Part shown: piece by piece, positions 1-12,400 of the stretch
Layout of the letters: each line of letters starts with the position of its first letter
Numbering within the stretch: position 1 is the first letter of the stretch
From: Endomychus coccineus
Lineage: Eukaryota > Arthropoda > Insecta > Coleoptera > Endomychidae
Direction: 5' to 3'
NCBI GenBank assembly: GCA_958510875.1
Contig: OY294068.1
Location: forward strand, 179,955,411 to 180,019,410
DNA length: 64,000 nucleotides
Translations under genes and position numbers: made by a program
Notes under the pieces: model-generated
What the model was told of the DNA's origin: nothing
Seen by the model: only the letters and a program-made list of their open reading frames with translations
The model's database searches: none

Positions 1-2697
1 ATTAGAACACAAAGTGAAATAAAGTTTCTTGCCAAAAATGATCACATTATATCATCCAACGAGGAAATCATCGAAACCTTGGCAGAAAACTTTGAAATGC
101 ATTCAAGTGACATAAATCACAGAGAATCTTTCAAAGCAATAAAAACGAGTGCTGAAAATATACAGATAGACTTCGAAGAAGAGGTTCCCAACCCACTAAA
201 CGCACAAATAAGCATTGAAGAACTCGAAGAATCACTTCAACAGGGCAAGAACTCAAGCGCAGGACCAGATGATATTCCACCGATCTTTCTACAGAACCTT
301 CCACTGAATGCAAAAAAGTATCTCCCACAAATCTACAATCATATCAGGATAAACAAAGTATTTCCTCGAAAGTGGTCCCAAGCAATCATTATACCAGTTC
401 TCAAGACAAACAAATCAAAAATGAACCCAGATTCTTACAGACCCATATCCCTCACATGTGCTTTATGTAAAATACTGGAAAAAATTGTAAACAACAGATT
501 AATGTGGTTCTTAGAATCAAAAATCTAATAATTCCAGAACAAAGCGGTTTCAGAAAAAACAGGACAACTGCAGATAATCTGGTCGATATGGAATCCGAAA
601 TTCATGAGGGCTTCGCCAACAAGCAGGATTGAATTGCAGTATTTTTTGACATCACCCGAGCCTATGATTCGACGTGGAGGCAAGGAATTTCAAAAATATT
701 ACACAAATGGGACATACGAGGCAATATATTACAATTCATCAATAACTTCCTTAAAGAACGCCACTTCTGTGTTCGAGTAAACGGTACTACATCGTAGGAG
801 AGAATTCAACAAAATGGAATACCACAAGGATCAGTTCTTAGCGTCACCCTCTTCTTGGTAGCAATAAACAACATTCTGGACAATTGCAGACCCCCAGTTA
901 AAGCAAGACTTTATGCAGACGATTTAGTCATTTTTATAAAAGGCAAAAATGTATATTCAATGCAAAAACAGTTACAGAAAACACTCGACAGTCTTGAAAA
1001 ATGGGCAGAAACTAATGGCGTCCAATTCTCCCACGAGAAAACAAAATGTCTACTGTTCTCAAAAAAACATAATCCTGAAATTCTTCGTTTAACCTTAGAT
1101 GGTCGACCACTGAATTTTGTTGACAATTTGAAGTTTTTAGGAATGATATTCGACAAAAAGCTGAACTGGAAAGATCACATTATTAACTTGGAGAATGTAT
1201 GTCAAAACGGACTGAACCTGATGAGAACACTTGCAAATAGGAACTGGGGTGCTGATTACAATAGTCTTATGCTGATATACAAATCCTTAATTAAATCTAA
1301 GCCGGACTACGGCTCATTAGTATATTCATTTGCAAAAAAATCGATTCTGAGAAGCCTGGATACCATCCACAATACAGCACTAAAAATCGCATTGCGAGCC
1401 TTTTGTACAAGTCCTTCTGCCAGTGTCCACTGCGAAACAGGAGAATATCCCCTACATTCAAGAAGAAAATTTTAGAGTCTTTCATACGCTGTTGCAGTAT
1501 CTTCAAACCCCACTAATCCTACAAGACACAACATATTCTCTGATCGCTTCAAAAACCTTTATGCTTCAAAACCAAAAACGTATCCTCCCTTCTATGAGAG
1601 AATCAACGGATACCTTGCAGAATACCAGCTAACTTTTCCCCAAACATTTTCCAACAATATCCCCACCCCACCTCCTTGGACTATCAACCTTCCAGAAATC
1701 AATACAAACCTACTTCAGTACAATAAAAATGATACCAACCCCCTTCTAATCATTCGAAAATTCAATGAAATGATGAAAAAACAGCAGGGATTTTACGAAG
1801 TATACACGGATGCGTCAAAGACCGAAGATGGCACAACAGCAGCTTTCATGACCCCAAATTACAGCACCGCTTATAAACTGAATAAGACCTGTAGCATATA
1901 CCACGGAGAACTTCTGGCTATTTTAAAGGCATTGGAGTACATAAAAACCAAAGAGCAACAAAATATAATTATTATATCGGACTCTCTCAGTGCACTTTCC
2001 AGCCTCTCCCAGGTATTCCCGAACAACCCAATCCTTCTCTCTATTAAGAACGTGCTATATAATCTGCAACTGCAACACAAAACCGTGAAGTTTATATGGA
2101 TTCCATCGCACATCGGAATAATAGGCAATGAAGATGTAGACAAATTAGCGAGAGGGTCAATTGGTGATGATACGATCCCAACTATACAGGAAATTGTACA
2201 CACTGACTATAAAAAGACAGTTAAGGATTCTATCATCAGAGAATGGCAATCTCAGTGGAATAATTCTCAATCTAAATTATATCAAGTGAAAAAACATGTC
2301 ACCCCATGGAAATCAAACCCCGCCAGTAGAAAGCACCAAATCATTCTCTCCAGATTAAGAATTGGCCATACCCGAATAACACATAGTTACCTCCTTTCAA
2401 GAAGTAACCCACCAACGTGTTAAGTGTGCCAAAGTCAGCTCTCCGTTAAACACATCCTAGAAGAATGTCCAATGTACTATAACCAGCGACGCGTACACCA
2501 CATTCCTCCATCAATTGAAGCAACACTGAACTCCAGATGTGATATGAAAAAACTAATAGCGTTTCTAACAAATATCAATATTACTAACGAAATATAATTA
2601 TTGTAAATATTATTCATTATTCATAGTGTCATACATTTCTGTGTCTCTAATAACCTTAAGGGTTGATGAGACTATTAGTTAAATAATAAAAAAAAAG
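1..2697 (+). mobile_element. Degenerate LINE (I-superfamily type, RT plus RNase H)
   Basis: A non-LTR retrotransposon relic cut by the left edge. Reverse transcriptase signatures run in order: AGPDDIPP near 260-285, SYRPISL near 435-455, FFDITRAYDSTW near 641-680, IPQGSV near 820, and an intact catalytic YADD near 914. RNase H follows at 1770-2423 with YTDAS, a conserved E in HGELLA, SDSLSAL and WIPSHIGI-GNE. A CCHC-type knuckle follows but is interrupted by a stop codon just after its first Cys (2421-2423). There is a frameshift near 525, stops near 630 and 797, and another shift near 1475, so it cannot encode an active protein. It ends in an A-rich tail near 2680-2697. An RNase H after the RT points to the I/R1-like superfamily. 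It lies inside a bark intron, antisense to that gene. Confidence 0.9.
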
Positions 2698-2787
2698 AAT
2701 GAACGCTTGTATTACATTGAAGTTTAGACCATTGAGCGAAGATTCATTAGAATATTTTCTCCAATTCAATAGGAACCGAATACTTAC

Positions 2788-2999
2788 TCTGAAAAATATC
2801 GATTCAGTATTTTGGACGTCCATTTCTATTGCGGCTCGGCACGTGGTGAAATTTCCAAAATATTTTTCACAGTTGTTCTGCATTTGACTTCTTTCAATGG
2901 TCACAATAGGATTTACTTCACCTACGCTCATGTAAAGAAGGGCGCCTTCCCTGTTGTTTTTCATAGATGAAAATGATATGTTGTGTTGTACATCGCGAT
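2788..2999 (-). CDS. bark: bark (Anakonda) exon 4, beta-helix segment
   Basis: Read on the minus strand, this 212-nt exon follows an acceptor (pyrimidine-rich, ending ccag at 3001-3000) and ends at a donor aga/gtaagt after 2788. Its first two bases complete the codon left open by exon 3, giving Asn, then RDVQHNISFS and a run rich in Asn and aromatic residues with GALLYMS, IERSQMQNNC, GNFTTC and MDVQN. This is the parallel beta-helix style of the bark extracellular domain, and the position directly after the CUB-like domain is what I recall for the family. The exon covers residues 2193 (split codon) to 2263 of the assembled protein and ends in phase 0. The remaining exons (more beta-helix, lectin-like and membrane segments are expected from the family) must lie left of the window. 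Confidence 0.82.
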
Positions 3000-3423
3000 C
3001 TGGAAATTATGAGATGACTATTGAATATTAAAATATACCTAGATAATTTAAATTTTACGTGCTAAGCATTTAAAATTTTATTTTCTATTGAAGAATTTCA
3101 GTTTCTAAATTCTCCCAGAACCACCACAACGCGATTTTCCTAGTATATATTTCTAGTTGCACAATTTCTTCCCTAAAGTAGATTTCTTTGGGCTCCACAA
3201 ATTAGGCATTCATGGCTTCCACTCTTTCATTTGACTTAAGTATATGAGTTTTTTCGAGAACGTGTCAGAGAAGGCAAACCTGATGGGTATAACATTTCCT
3301 CGTAACCTACATACTGGTATCTGCCTAATATAACTTGAACTTGGACCCAGACATCAGAGCAGTTAGTCCATTTTTGTACGAATGTTATTACATCCAAAGT
3401 TAAACTTACGACTAACCTACCAA

Positions 3424-5101
3424 TCTGTAATCAGTGGCGGCTCGTGAACTTTTTAAGAGAGGAGGCTGGACATAAAACGTTCTTGTAAAAATATACTCTA
3501 TTCAGCCAATAAATTTAACCTTTGCACAGCGACCGTACCAGCTACTTCAGTGACAAAATTAATTGTTGCCAAGCAAAATCCAACGTGGAGGTGTAGAGTT
3601 TCTCTTGGCAACAAATTTTTTTGTTCGTTTTTTTTTCTTTGGATTTTTGATATTTTTTATTTTTTTTTTGGAAATTTTTCATATTTTGTTTTTTTTTATC
3701 ATTTATATAAACTTTTTTTTATATATTAACGGAATTCTACGGTCTTTAGTTTGCGAAAAATGATCAATAATATTATCATAAAATGTATCATTTTGTTTTA
3801 AGTGTTTTACTAAATCTTTTTCAATAGATATCAAACTAACATTGTATAAACGATTTTGGCTCATTGTATTTCGCATGTAAGTTTTAATTCGTTTGAGAGT
3901 AGAAAATGATCTCTCCACCGATGCCGACGTGACAGGAATGGTGACTGTCAAACAAAGTAGTTTATAAAACTGAGGTAAAACTTGTTGCAAATCATTGTCT
4001 ATCATATATTTTATCATATCGGCGTGAATGTCGTACTGGCCTAAAATATCTTTATCCGAGTAGGTATATAACCCATAATTCATTGTGCAATGCTATTTTA
4101 TCAAAAAATTTATATTTTAGAACTAAGTTATCTAAAAGTGTATTGGGAAACTCTTTTGAAAAAGATTCGAAAAATCTTCTATTCGTCAAGTCGAAAAACT
4201 TCAATTCATGTAAATCGGAAAATCGAATCTCAATTTGACCTTTAATAGTATCTAAAATTTCATAAAAAAAGTTGTTTATAATGTAGTTTCTTGTCTACCA
4301 AATTATATGTTTTCCTCCTTTAACAATATTCTGTTTACCGGTTAATTTAAACTTAATACTCGATGTAATATGTTCCTGCGATTTTTCATGTCTATCTATA
4401 CCACGAGCTAAATTTTTCAAATCATCATAACCCGAGTGTCCCCAACATGAAGTTGTATCAGATGTAAATAGCAAGCAATATAATTTATTGTGTATTTCGA
4501 TTTTGAAACATACCTGTCATCGTCACCACTAATCCTTTCAAATCCGGTAAAGGCCGTTTATTTTTAACAAAACACTTTTCTATCATATGTTAATCCACTA
4601 AATGGATTTTCTAAGAACCCAGCAACTAAGTCACTCATCATTTTAACGTTCACCGATTAGATAAATTATAACTTAACTACTTAACCTTACTTCGCCTCGC
4701 GGTACAAAACCAAGAACTAACGGTACACGACACGTGTGGCATTCTTCTAGCGGAAGGGCGGTAGCAAGTAATCGTATTTCATTCGACCGACGATTCCGTA
4801 CGAGAAGCTAGCTTCCATAGGGTGTTGCCATATTCGCTCTTTTACCCTATCTAGCAATTGAACTGCTTGGAAAACGGCAACTATGTTGACCACACGTATT
4901 TAGCGTTTGAGATATATAGAGAATCTAGCCTCTGGCCACTGTTGCCAGATTAAAAATAACTACTGAGAACGGGAAATTAATTGTAAAATTTAAAGAATTA
5001 TCAGAGAAACAGGAAATAAAATGGAGAATGATCATTAAGATAAATTGGTGAGGAGGCTGAGCCTCCTTAGCCTCCTTCGAGGAGCCGCCACTGTCTGTAA
5101 T
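3424..5101 (-). mobile_element. hAT transposon with 8-bp target site duplication
   Basis: A structurally complete 1662-bp element (3432-5093). The direct repeat tctgtaat flanks it at 3424-3431 and 5094-5101, the 8-bp duplication typical of hAT. The termini are inverted repeats beginning CAGTGGCGGCTC on both sides. The right end also has a local palindrome of gaggctgagcctcc type. Inside, on the minus strand, is a broken transposase whose C-terminal dimerisation region is still readable. It sits in bark intron 3. The perfect duplication but broken gene suggests a moderately old or non-autonomous insertion. Confidence 0.93.
3703..4083 (-). pseudogene. hAT transposase C-terminal fragment
   Basis: A 126-residue open stretch carrying the hAT dimerisation signature TSASVERSFSTLKRIKTYMR followed by RLYNVSLISIEKDL. 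This is the family's C-terminal block, which mediates transposase dimerisation. Coding similarity continues upstream (4084-4700) in fragments with stops and shifts, for example RFSDLHELKFFDL near 4170-4220. The full protein is therefore dead. The style resembles the ZMYM1-like hAT proteins common in insects. Confidence 0.88.
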
Positions 5102-6301
5102 TGAAATTGCCGCTTGGAGGTAATGTAATAACATACAAAATTGTAACCGAAAAAGAAAGACTCTGATAAAATTTTGTTTGGCAACATAGTAGTGTTTAAA
5201 TTTCATTTGAATTTCAGAATGGTTGATTTAAAGAAGGTTATAATAATATATTTAATAGAAAAAATTTTGAAGTACCAGGAGAACTCTATCAGTAACATTC
5301 AATTAAAAGTAGTCTCAATTCTGATCTTGAAATTATTCGTAAGTTGCTCCAGTTTTGAAGTGTATTTTCTAACAAGTAATTTTTTCTTGTATAAATAAAT
5401 GTACCTAGAATTTTTGAAGCTAATCAATTTTGCAATATTATTTTTCCTCAATAAATTACCTACCTACTAACCTAAAATTACCGCTTGTAGGTAATATCAC
5501 AAAGTTGTTTGTCATACATGCATTGATGAGAATATTTTGGGTCTGGGCGCAATTTCTTGTACTTGTACTTGTACCTGACTTTGGACCCAATTTCATGTTT
5601 ATACATACATTTGTATCGTTTTGGAAATTTTGTCGAAACTATCGTCACGTTTAGTGTTTCTATTATGTGATAAAAATCGAAGCAAAAAGTGTTTTAATAT
5701 ACCCGAAGTGAAATTTCCTCCGCACTTTTCGTTACACTACATCATATATTTTTCAAGTCTCAGTATCACGGTCGTCTTTGGAGGCCGAGCGAGTGGGCAG
5801 GGGCTTAAAGCGGGCGTTTTTAAAAAGGCTAAAAAGATGGTTGTTTTTATAGACACAAACGGGAATAACGAATTACCTCCCTAAAAAGTAGAACAAAACG
5901 ATCTACTGCGTCAGTCTGCTTGATCAGTGTTTCCAAACTTCTTGAATACGCGACTCCTTTACGAGTGAAACAATTCTGGCGAACCCCAGGACCTTCCCAT
6001 TTGAATGATGTCCTTGATAGGTGATCAAAGTTGTGAACTCTATTAGAAGTAAAACCTTGCAAATTCGACTGTACGAAATCTCCTTCATCACAAAGGAAGA
6101 AAATGAGTTCTGTAAGTAAGAGCTAAATTTTTAATGTTCTTACATGAATTGAATAGAATCAGCTATTATGTGAAGAAACTCAATTCTAAACTTAAATAAA
6201 ATGCTATTAATATTAGAGAAGAAAACATTCTAACGCCAAGGGTGAAAATTGAAGGATTCTTCTCAAAACTTTTTTTTTACGGCTTTACAAAAGAGGATGT
6301 A

Positions 6302-6772
6302 CAGGTTGTCCCATTTTGGGTACTTTTGCGGGGTATCTCCTTTATTTTTAAAGATAGAGAGTTGCGGTTTTCGCGACACTGTGCTACTTTTTCGTAAAAC
6401 TCAAGATACCGTCAACAGAATTTTCATAGCCCTTTTAGTTTTTAAGATACAGGGCATTTCTGAAAATGTTGCATTTTGTGACCCCCCTCGTATCTCCGTT
6501 ATCCTTCAACTTATCGAAAAGGTAAAATAACATTCTAATAGATTTTTTTCCGTAGAATGCAATGGTGTAGATAACTTTTGTTACATATTTACTGTTTTTG
6601 AGTTATAAAGTAAACTTGTGTTTTTTTAAATGGAACATCCTGTATATTTATAGACTATAAAATTTGTCTTTTTTTTACCTTTTCAAAAATATATGATAGT
6701 ATAAACTTTTTTTCAGAAACACGCAAATAATTGACAATTTTCAGAAATTAAATACATATTTTAATAGTAGGC
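6302..6772. repeat. Left 471-bp inverted arm of mariner-like element
   Basis: Inverted copy of 8101-8571. Within the arm, 6302-6642 is itself bounded by CAGG...TCCTG ends and followed by TA, so a 341-bp MITE-like unit is nested inside the arm. Confidence 0.92.
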
Positions 6773-6854
6773 TATGGATAACAATAATAAACAAGTGCAA
6801 CTTACATATTACAAAATATAACAAAAACACAAAAAAATATCATTATAAAAAAAA

Positions 6855-7980
6855 TTAAATGTGATGTTCAAATTGACCACCATTTTCTCTAATGCAAAAT
6901 TGGCACATCTTTGAGATTCTTTGAATAGCGTTCAAAAGAACCATTGTTCTCATTCGCAGATTCCGAAAAGCTAGATGAATTGCCTCTCGAAGTTTTGCAA
7001 TGCCGTCATATCGAGTTTTATATACTTCATTTTGTATATAACCCCATAAAAAAAATCTAAAATTGAGAGATCTGGTGATCGTGGAGGCCATCTAACAGGT
7101 CCGTTGGTACCTATCCATCTTTGAGGAAAGTTATTATTTAGAAAGGCCCTTAAGAGCCTAGAGTTATGACTTGGGGCGCAATCTTGCTGTAGGTAAACAG
7201 CATTATACTGGGCTAATGGAATGTTTTCGAGCAGTTCTGGAATAACTTCCTCAAGAATTTCTAGGTATCTACGTGCTGTAAGACCTCCTTCAAAAATCCT
7301 ATAAACTATATGTCTACCCAAAATAAAACATGAAACCCCAACTCCAAAGCGTCCTTGTTGTGCCCTTTCAAACATCAAATGCAGATTTTCACTACGCCAG
7401 TTCCTGGTATTGTGACGATTGAAAATGCCAGCACTTGAAATAAAGCATTCGTCTGACCAGAAAACAAGTCTGCCAAATAAATCGTTAGCATCGATTTGTT
7501 GCAAATACCACTGGCAAAACAGTGCCCGGCGCACGGCATCGCCAGGATGCAAATGTTGTAGTATATTAAATTTGTATGGATGATACTTATATTTCTTCAA
7601 GATCCTCTGAGCGTTAGTTTTTGGCACACCAATTTCCTTCTCAATTTTTCTACATGAGGACGAAGGTGTTGCTTCTATATATCCTAAAGTATCTATCTCT
7701 TTTCTTTCCCTGTTCTCTTTGTTGTATGTTTTAGGGCGCGGGTGAACAAATGATCCGTGCTCAACTAAATTTGCTTTTAAACGGGCTAATATCCCAAAAA
7801 ACGGTTGCCTTCTTTCTGGATATCTAACAAGCAAAAATTAAAATGATAATAGAGATTTTCATAGCCATAATAGCTTACTCACCTTTGGAAATATAATTCC
7901 GAAGCTTCTTCAGAATTTTCATTACTCTGTATAAAACATACCATCATATCATATTTCTCATAATTTTCGTAAACTGCCAT
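6855..7980 (-). pseudogene. DDD transposase, two exons, one frameshift
   Basis: Exon 1 is 7883-7980 (ATG at 7980). A 59-bp intron (7824-7882) with donor g/gtgagt and acceptor ttag joins codon AG+A, and exon 2 starts at 7823. The joined frame reads YFQ-RYPERRQP, as expected for the family. Catalytic residues are visible: FWSDECF, QQDCAPSHN and PPRSPDLS, with 36 residues between the second and third Asp. The reading frame of exon 2 stops at 6971 (316 residues). However, the family's usual continuation LWGY-NEVYKTRYD is found in the next frame down to 6855. A one-base loss in the T run near 7050-7060 explains this, so the protein is cut short at its C-terminus. N-terminal helix-turn-helix regions bind the element ends and the DDD domain cuts DNA. 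Confidence 0.85.
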
Positions 7981-8100
7981 TATTCGAAAAAATTGATAAA
8001 TATCTATTGAATAATGATACCAAAAGAACGAAAATAAACCACTTAAATGCGATAGAGATTTGATGTTTATTTCTGTTTCTTGTCATAAACAATATCAATG

Positions 8101-8571
8101 GCCTACAATTAAAATATGTATTTAATTTCTAAAAATTGTCAATTATTTGCGTGTTTCTGAAAAAAAGTTTATACTATCATATATTTTTGAAAAGGTAAAA
8201 AAAAGACAAATTCTATAGTCTATAAATATACAGGGTGTTCCATTTAAAAAAACATAAGTTTACTTTATAACTCAAAAACAGTAAATATGTAACAAAAGTT
8301 ATCTACACCACTGCATTCTACGGAAAAAAATCTATTAGAATGTTATTTTACCTTTTCGATAAGTTGAAGGATAACGGAGATACGAGGAGGGTCACAAAAT
8401 GCAACATTTTCAGAAATGCCCTGTATCTTAAAAACTAAAAGGGCTATGAAAATTCTGTTGACGGCATCTTGAGTTTTACGAAACAGTAGCACAGTGTCGC
8501 GAAAACCGCAACTCTCTATGTTTAAAAATAAAGGAGATACCCCGCAAAAGTACCCAAAATGGGACACCCTG
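8101..8571. repeat. Right 471-bp inverted arm of mariner-like element
   Basis: Inverted copy of 6302-6772. It contains a nested end CAGGGTGTTCCATTT at 8231, preceded by TA, so 8231-8571 forms a 341-bp MITE-like unit that mirrors 6302-6642. Confidence 0.92.
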
Positions 8572-8573
8572 TA

Positions 8574-8802
8574 CGATTCTTTCCCTTGCGCCCAGAAGAG
8601 TGTTGAAGAAATTGCAACAGACCAATTGTTGGTAGCAAGCTCTCACATTTCTTACGTGATACCGAGCTTGCATAATTTGGAAGTGAAACTATTAAGTTAC
8701 TTTCCAGAACTGGATTCTGAAGATAACAATGGGCATAGATGGATACTAAATTCTTTTTTGGATGTTAGTAAAACTGGCAAAATATTGAAGTCTTTTGGAT
8801 GA
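8574..8802 (+). pseudogene. Possible hAT (ZBED/SCAND3-like) transposase remnant
   Basis: An open stretch immediately right of the mariner-like element reads DSFPCAQKSVEEIATDQLL and later YFPELDSEDNNGHRWILNSF. The pattern L-YFPELD-W-NSF resembles the C-terminal part of ZBED5/SCAND3-like hAT-derived proteins. The left flank of the insertion (about 6250-6300) could encode KIEGFFSKLFFYGF-type sequence from the same frame, so the mariner-like element may have landed inside an older hAT relic. This rests on pattern memory only. Confidence 0.35.
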
Positions 8803-9465
8803 AGAGGAAAGAGGAATACCTAGAGCTGGAAAGGGTAGCTTTGAAAGTATTTGTGCCATTCGCCATTTCCCACCTATTCAATGGTGAATATAAAGTCTAA
8901 AAAGAGAAAAAATCCAAAATGGTTTCGTTATTTGCGTTTGAAAATAGAAAAAACCGCGATTCGACAAATTATAAAAAATAAACAGGCCCGACTTTCTCAC
9001 TGAAATTGTTGTATTTTTATTGTAATGTAAGACCTGCACCTTTCGCTTTTTACTATTACCTGACTTTGGCTTGCCACCGGGTACCCCGAGCTAGACACAA
9101 GTTGAAAAAACTGTGCTAGACTAATAATTAGAAGGCATGGATAACATTTGTTTATAATGTGTCCTTTAACTAATAAGGGGTTCTAGTTTTAGAATATGTC
9201 CGGGGCGGCCAAATATCTAGCGACGTCCCTGTATAGTATCATTACTCTTCGATCAACCGAAACGTTTGTCAAAAATTATGTTGATTAGTTAAGCCTAGTG
9301 AAGTGTTCCGTTCCAAGTTATAAAGTTTCATTAACTCGTTTACTGTTAATGCTACAATTTTCTCAAGATCACTCGATTTATCCGCATATTAAATCCGTGT
9401 TAATCAGTTGAATTAGCCAAGTGTAAATTTAGGAACCGCAAGTTTTTTTAAAACAATCTACTTAC

Positions 9466-12400
9466 TGAATCCAATCGGTGAGATAGGGAGAGTGATTACT
9501 TCTGCAATAAATCCGTGATACGATGGTGCCCCATTTGCGAACAATTTAACGCTCAAACTCGGCAATTCAGTTTTGTAAAGACGTTTTTCATTATGCGAAT
9601 TCATCGTTAATTTTCCAATCTCCTTCGAAGAAATGTTATATATGTCTCCATCGTAAATTGATATAAAATCGGGTATGGTATAAGTGTTTGTAGAATTGAA
9701 GAGATTGAATTGAAGAAATCTCACTCCCAGTTTTTTGATATTGTATGCACTACGGAAAATTTTGATGCAATTAACTGGATTATTGTCATATTTGTAATAA
9801 ATCAGGATTTTCTCTTCCAAGGTAATCTCTTTGTGAGTATCGCAAATGTCCACCATACCGAATAAATCATATGGAACATTTATATCTCTCAGAGGTGTAA
9901 AACTGGATATTTCTGCGTCTCTACCCTCACCGGTGAGTGATAAGATATTAATTCCAACGCCCAGGGAATTTTCAACGTTATTGCGGAGCAAATTTATGGT
10001 TTTGGAAGGAGCTATGAAATTGATACCATGTGATGCAGAATTTTTGATGTTGACGTAATTGATTTTGGGGCTTTTAATGATGCTTTGTATGGCGGGAGAC
10101 TTTTCATTGTGCAAAATACCCGCTCCTATAATATTGACGAATTCCATTATCGACACGTCTTCTTGTAAAGTATTATGCGTCTTCACATCGTGTAATCTTT
10201 GCGCGAACAGTTGCTGTTCGAATTCCGGTTCCGCAAACCTAATGCCTCCCCAATAAGTGTTCTTCCGATTGCGATCCAGATGTCCACAGTTGATGAACAC
10301 GAATTTCGAATTCCATTCGCATTTGTGTCGATGACCGAACTGTTGACCATTCAAACGGATCGGACAATCATCGTATTTATCCTCATTGCCGGTACATTGC
10401 AAAGGTTCGGGCCACGTCCAGATCCTCGTGAGCGAGTTGCTGTGGAATTCTATGCGTATGTCATGGTCGAAGAATGCCGTCAATGGATTAAATCCGAGTT
10501 CCCTGCAAACGACTTGCGCGTTTCTTTCCGTGAATCTCGGATCGCACATCGGTATCCATTGGTAGGTTGTTTTATTAAAGTATTCTAAAAATCCTTCGTT
10601 GACTCTACTTTCTTCTCCGTTCAAACGGTTTCTTCCTTTGCATAATCGTATTTCTTCGGGCAATAGTTTCTCCAAATATCGTTTTTCTCTGAATTTAGAT
10701 CTTCCCTCGTCTTGGTAGTTCTCTGGAGCCGATAATGGTCTCATAGTTATCTCGTGGTATTCGTAACCTTGAGCTCTCAAGGTTCCCAATACGAGGATAC
10801 CAACGTTTGGAGCAAATTCCATCACAACGTCAGGGTAAATCGTTAATGTTGTTTTGGGCATTACAGTTAAATCCGATTTTATGATATATGGTTCTGCACG
10901 ATTCGTCAGAATCAAATTTTCGCTCAATTGACCTCCTAGATTGTCCAAATCTATGGTTGTATTGAGCTTGTATGATACGGAAAAACTTGATTCGAAGTCG
11001 TTCGTAAGAAGGTAGGGTCGAAACTCGGCGATTGCGTGATTGTTCCAGTCGTCAAAGTCGAAAATTTTTCGTTTAATCAGTTCCTCGTTGTCTGTACCCC
11101 ACCAGTTACGTGCGACGTTCAATGTGTTGTTTATTTTCGCAGTTTTTATGCCGGCTATCAAATCATAATCTAAGTCGTTATTGGAGAACAAATTGCGTTT
11201 GATCTCAACTTTTTGGATACCTTTAAATCCGACGACACACGTGGGATCTTGATTTTTTTGCAATGTGCCGAAGCTCCTGATGGTTGTAGAAAATTGTTTG
11301 TTATTTCTTAGTTCATTGTATTTGAATGTGGCAGGCACCGTGCCGATTATTTCGGCTTGGCTGTCCGAAGTGAAACCCACTATGAACTTTCCATTGTTGT
11401 TGTTAAATTTATTTTCGACTATCAAAAGTTTCTTTTCCATACCTTTCATCGAGAGTAAACCATTCTTGCACATGTTGTTGTTGAATCGATTCTTTGTGAT
11501 ATTAACGATCGAAAAGTGACCGTCTATACTTATCTCGAAGTCTTTGTTGTTGGTCCACGTGTTGTTGTCCATGAAGACAGAATGTGTAAAGTTTTCGTTG
11601 TATTGCCATACGTACGGTAAACTTACAACAAATCCTCCGAATTTGTTTCGCTCTATTGTGTCATCTTGAAGCACATAATGAAATAGATTGTTAGATAATC
11701 TCATATCTCTGGAAAAATGATAAATGCCTTTACCGTTATCGGTTATGAGTGAATTGTTGATCATTATCGTAGATTCCGATACGTTGCTCTGGTGCAAATC
11801 CCAATGGGGAGATTCTATGAAAAACGCTTCGTTTATGTTGTGCGATATTTCACAATTGATCAATTTCAGAGTTTCGTTAGCTTTTCTGAGAAAATGGTCT
11901 CCTAATTCATTGAGATAACGATTATAATAGAGTGCTTGGATTCCGACGTTGTTGTTTCTGATTTTACTTCGCGAGACGGATAGAGTTGGAACGGGACCTT
12001 TTACAATTCTGTTGTAGATGTTTTGATATGGTGCCCTTATGTTACTTAATACAATAACAGTACCACCTAGAGCATTTGGTCCACTATCATATTCCATTAT
12101 TATACCATGACTACTTGATGTTGTTGGAAAAACTGTTAGATCTCGTTTGAGTATCCATATATCGGATTTATTGTTGTAAGTAAAAGAATCGTGGATGATT
12201 ATTTGCTCCGTGCTTCTGTTTTCTATGGGGTTTAAGAGTTGTATCCCTATCACCCAACCAGGTTCGCATCGGAATGTATAAGTTTTCGATATTGGTGCGT
12301 TTTCAACGTTCTTAGTTATTACATATTTGGTCTCACCATTTCGAAAGTAAGTATTCACTTTCTCATAATGAGGGATCAATATCGGTTGATATGGATAACT

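Larger units (their letters stand above)
6300..8573 (-). mobile_element. mariner/IS630-like transposon with long inverted arms
   Basis: The element runs 6302-8571 and is flanked by TA on both sides (6300-6301 and 8572-8573), as expected for the IS630-Tc1-mariner superfamily. The outer ends read CAGGTTGTCCCATTTTGGG on the left and CAGGGTGTCCCATTTTGGG on the right (reverse complement). The arms 6302-6772 and 8101-8571 are both 471 bp and I count only about a dozen mismatches and no gaps. A two-exon transposase on the minus strand lies between them. It is inserted in bark intron 3. Confidence 0.93.
3000..9465 (-). other. bark: bark intron 3
   Basis: An intron of about 6.5 kb between exons 3 and 4, with donor gtaag at 9465-9461 and acceptor ag at 3001-3000. 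It holds a complete hAT insertion (3424-5101) and a complete mariner-like insertion (6300-8573). The rest (3000-3423, 5102-6299 and 8800-9465) is AT-rich sequence with no coding match that I recognise. A short similar motif, ccgcttgKaggtaat, occurs near 5111 and again near 5482. Confidence 0.8.

Noticed and set aside
6249..6530. Open frames in the inverted arms of the mariner-like element (HFGYFCGVSPLFL) as proteins
   Set aside because: The same frame appears in both arms because they are inverted copies; it is terminal-repeat sequence.
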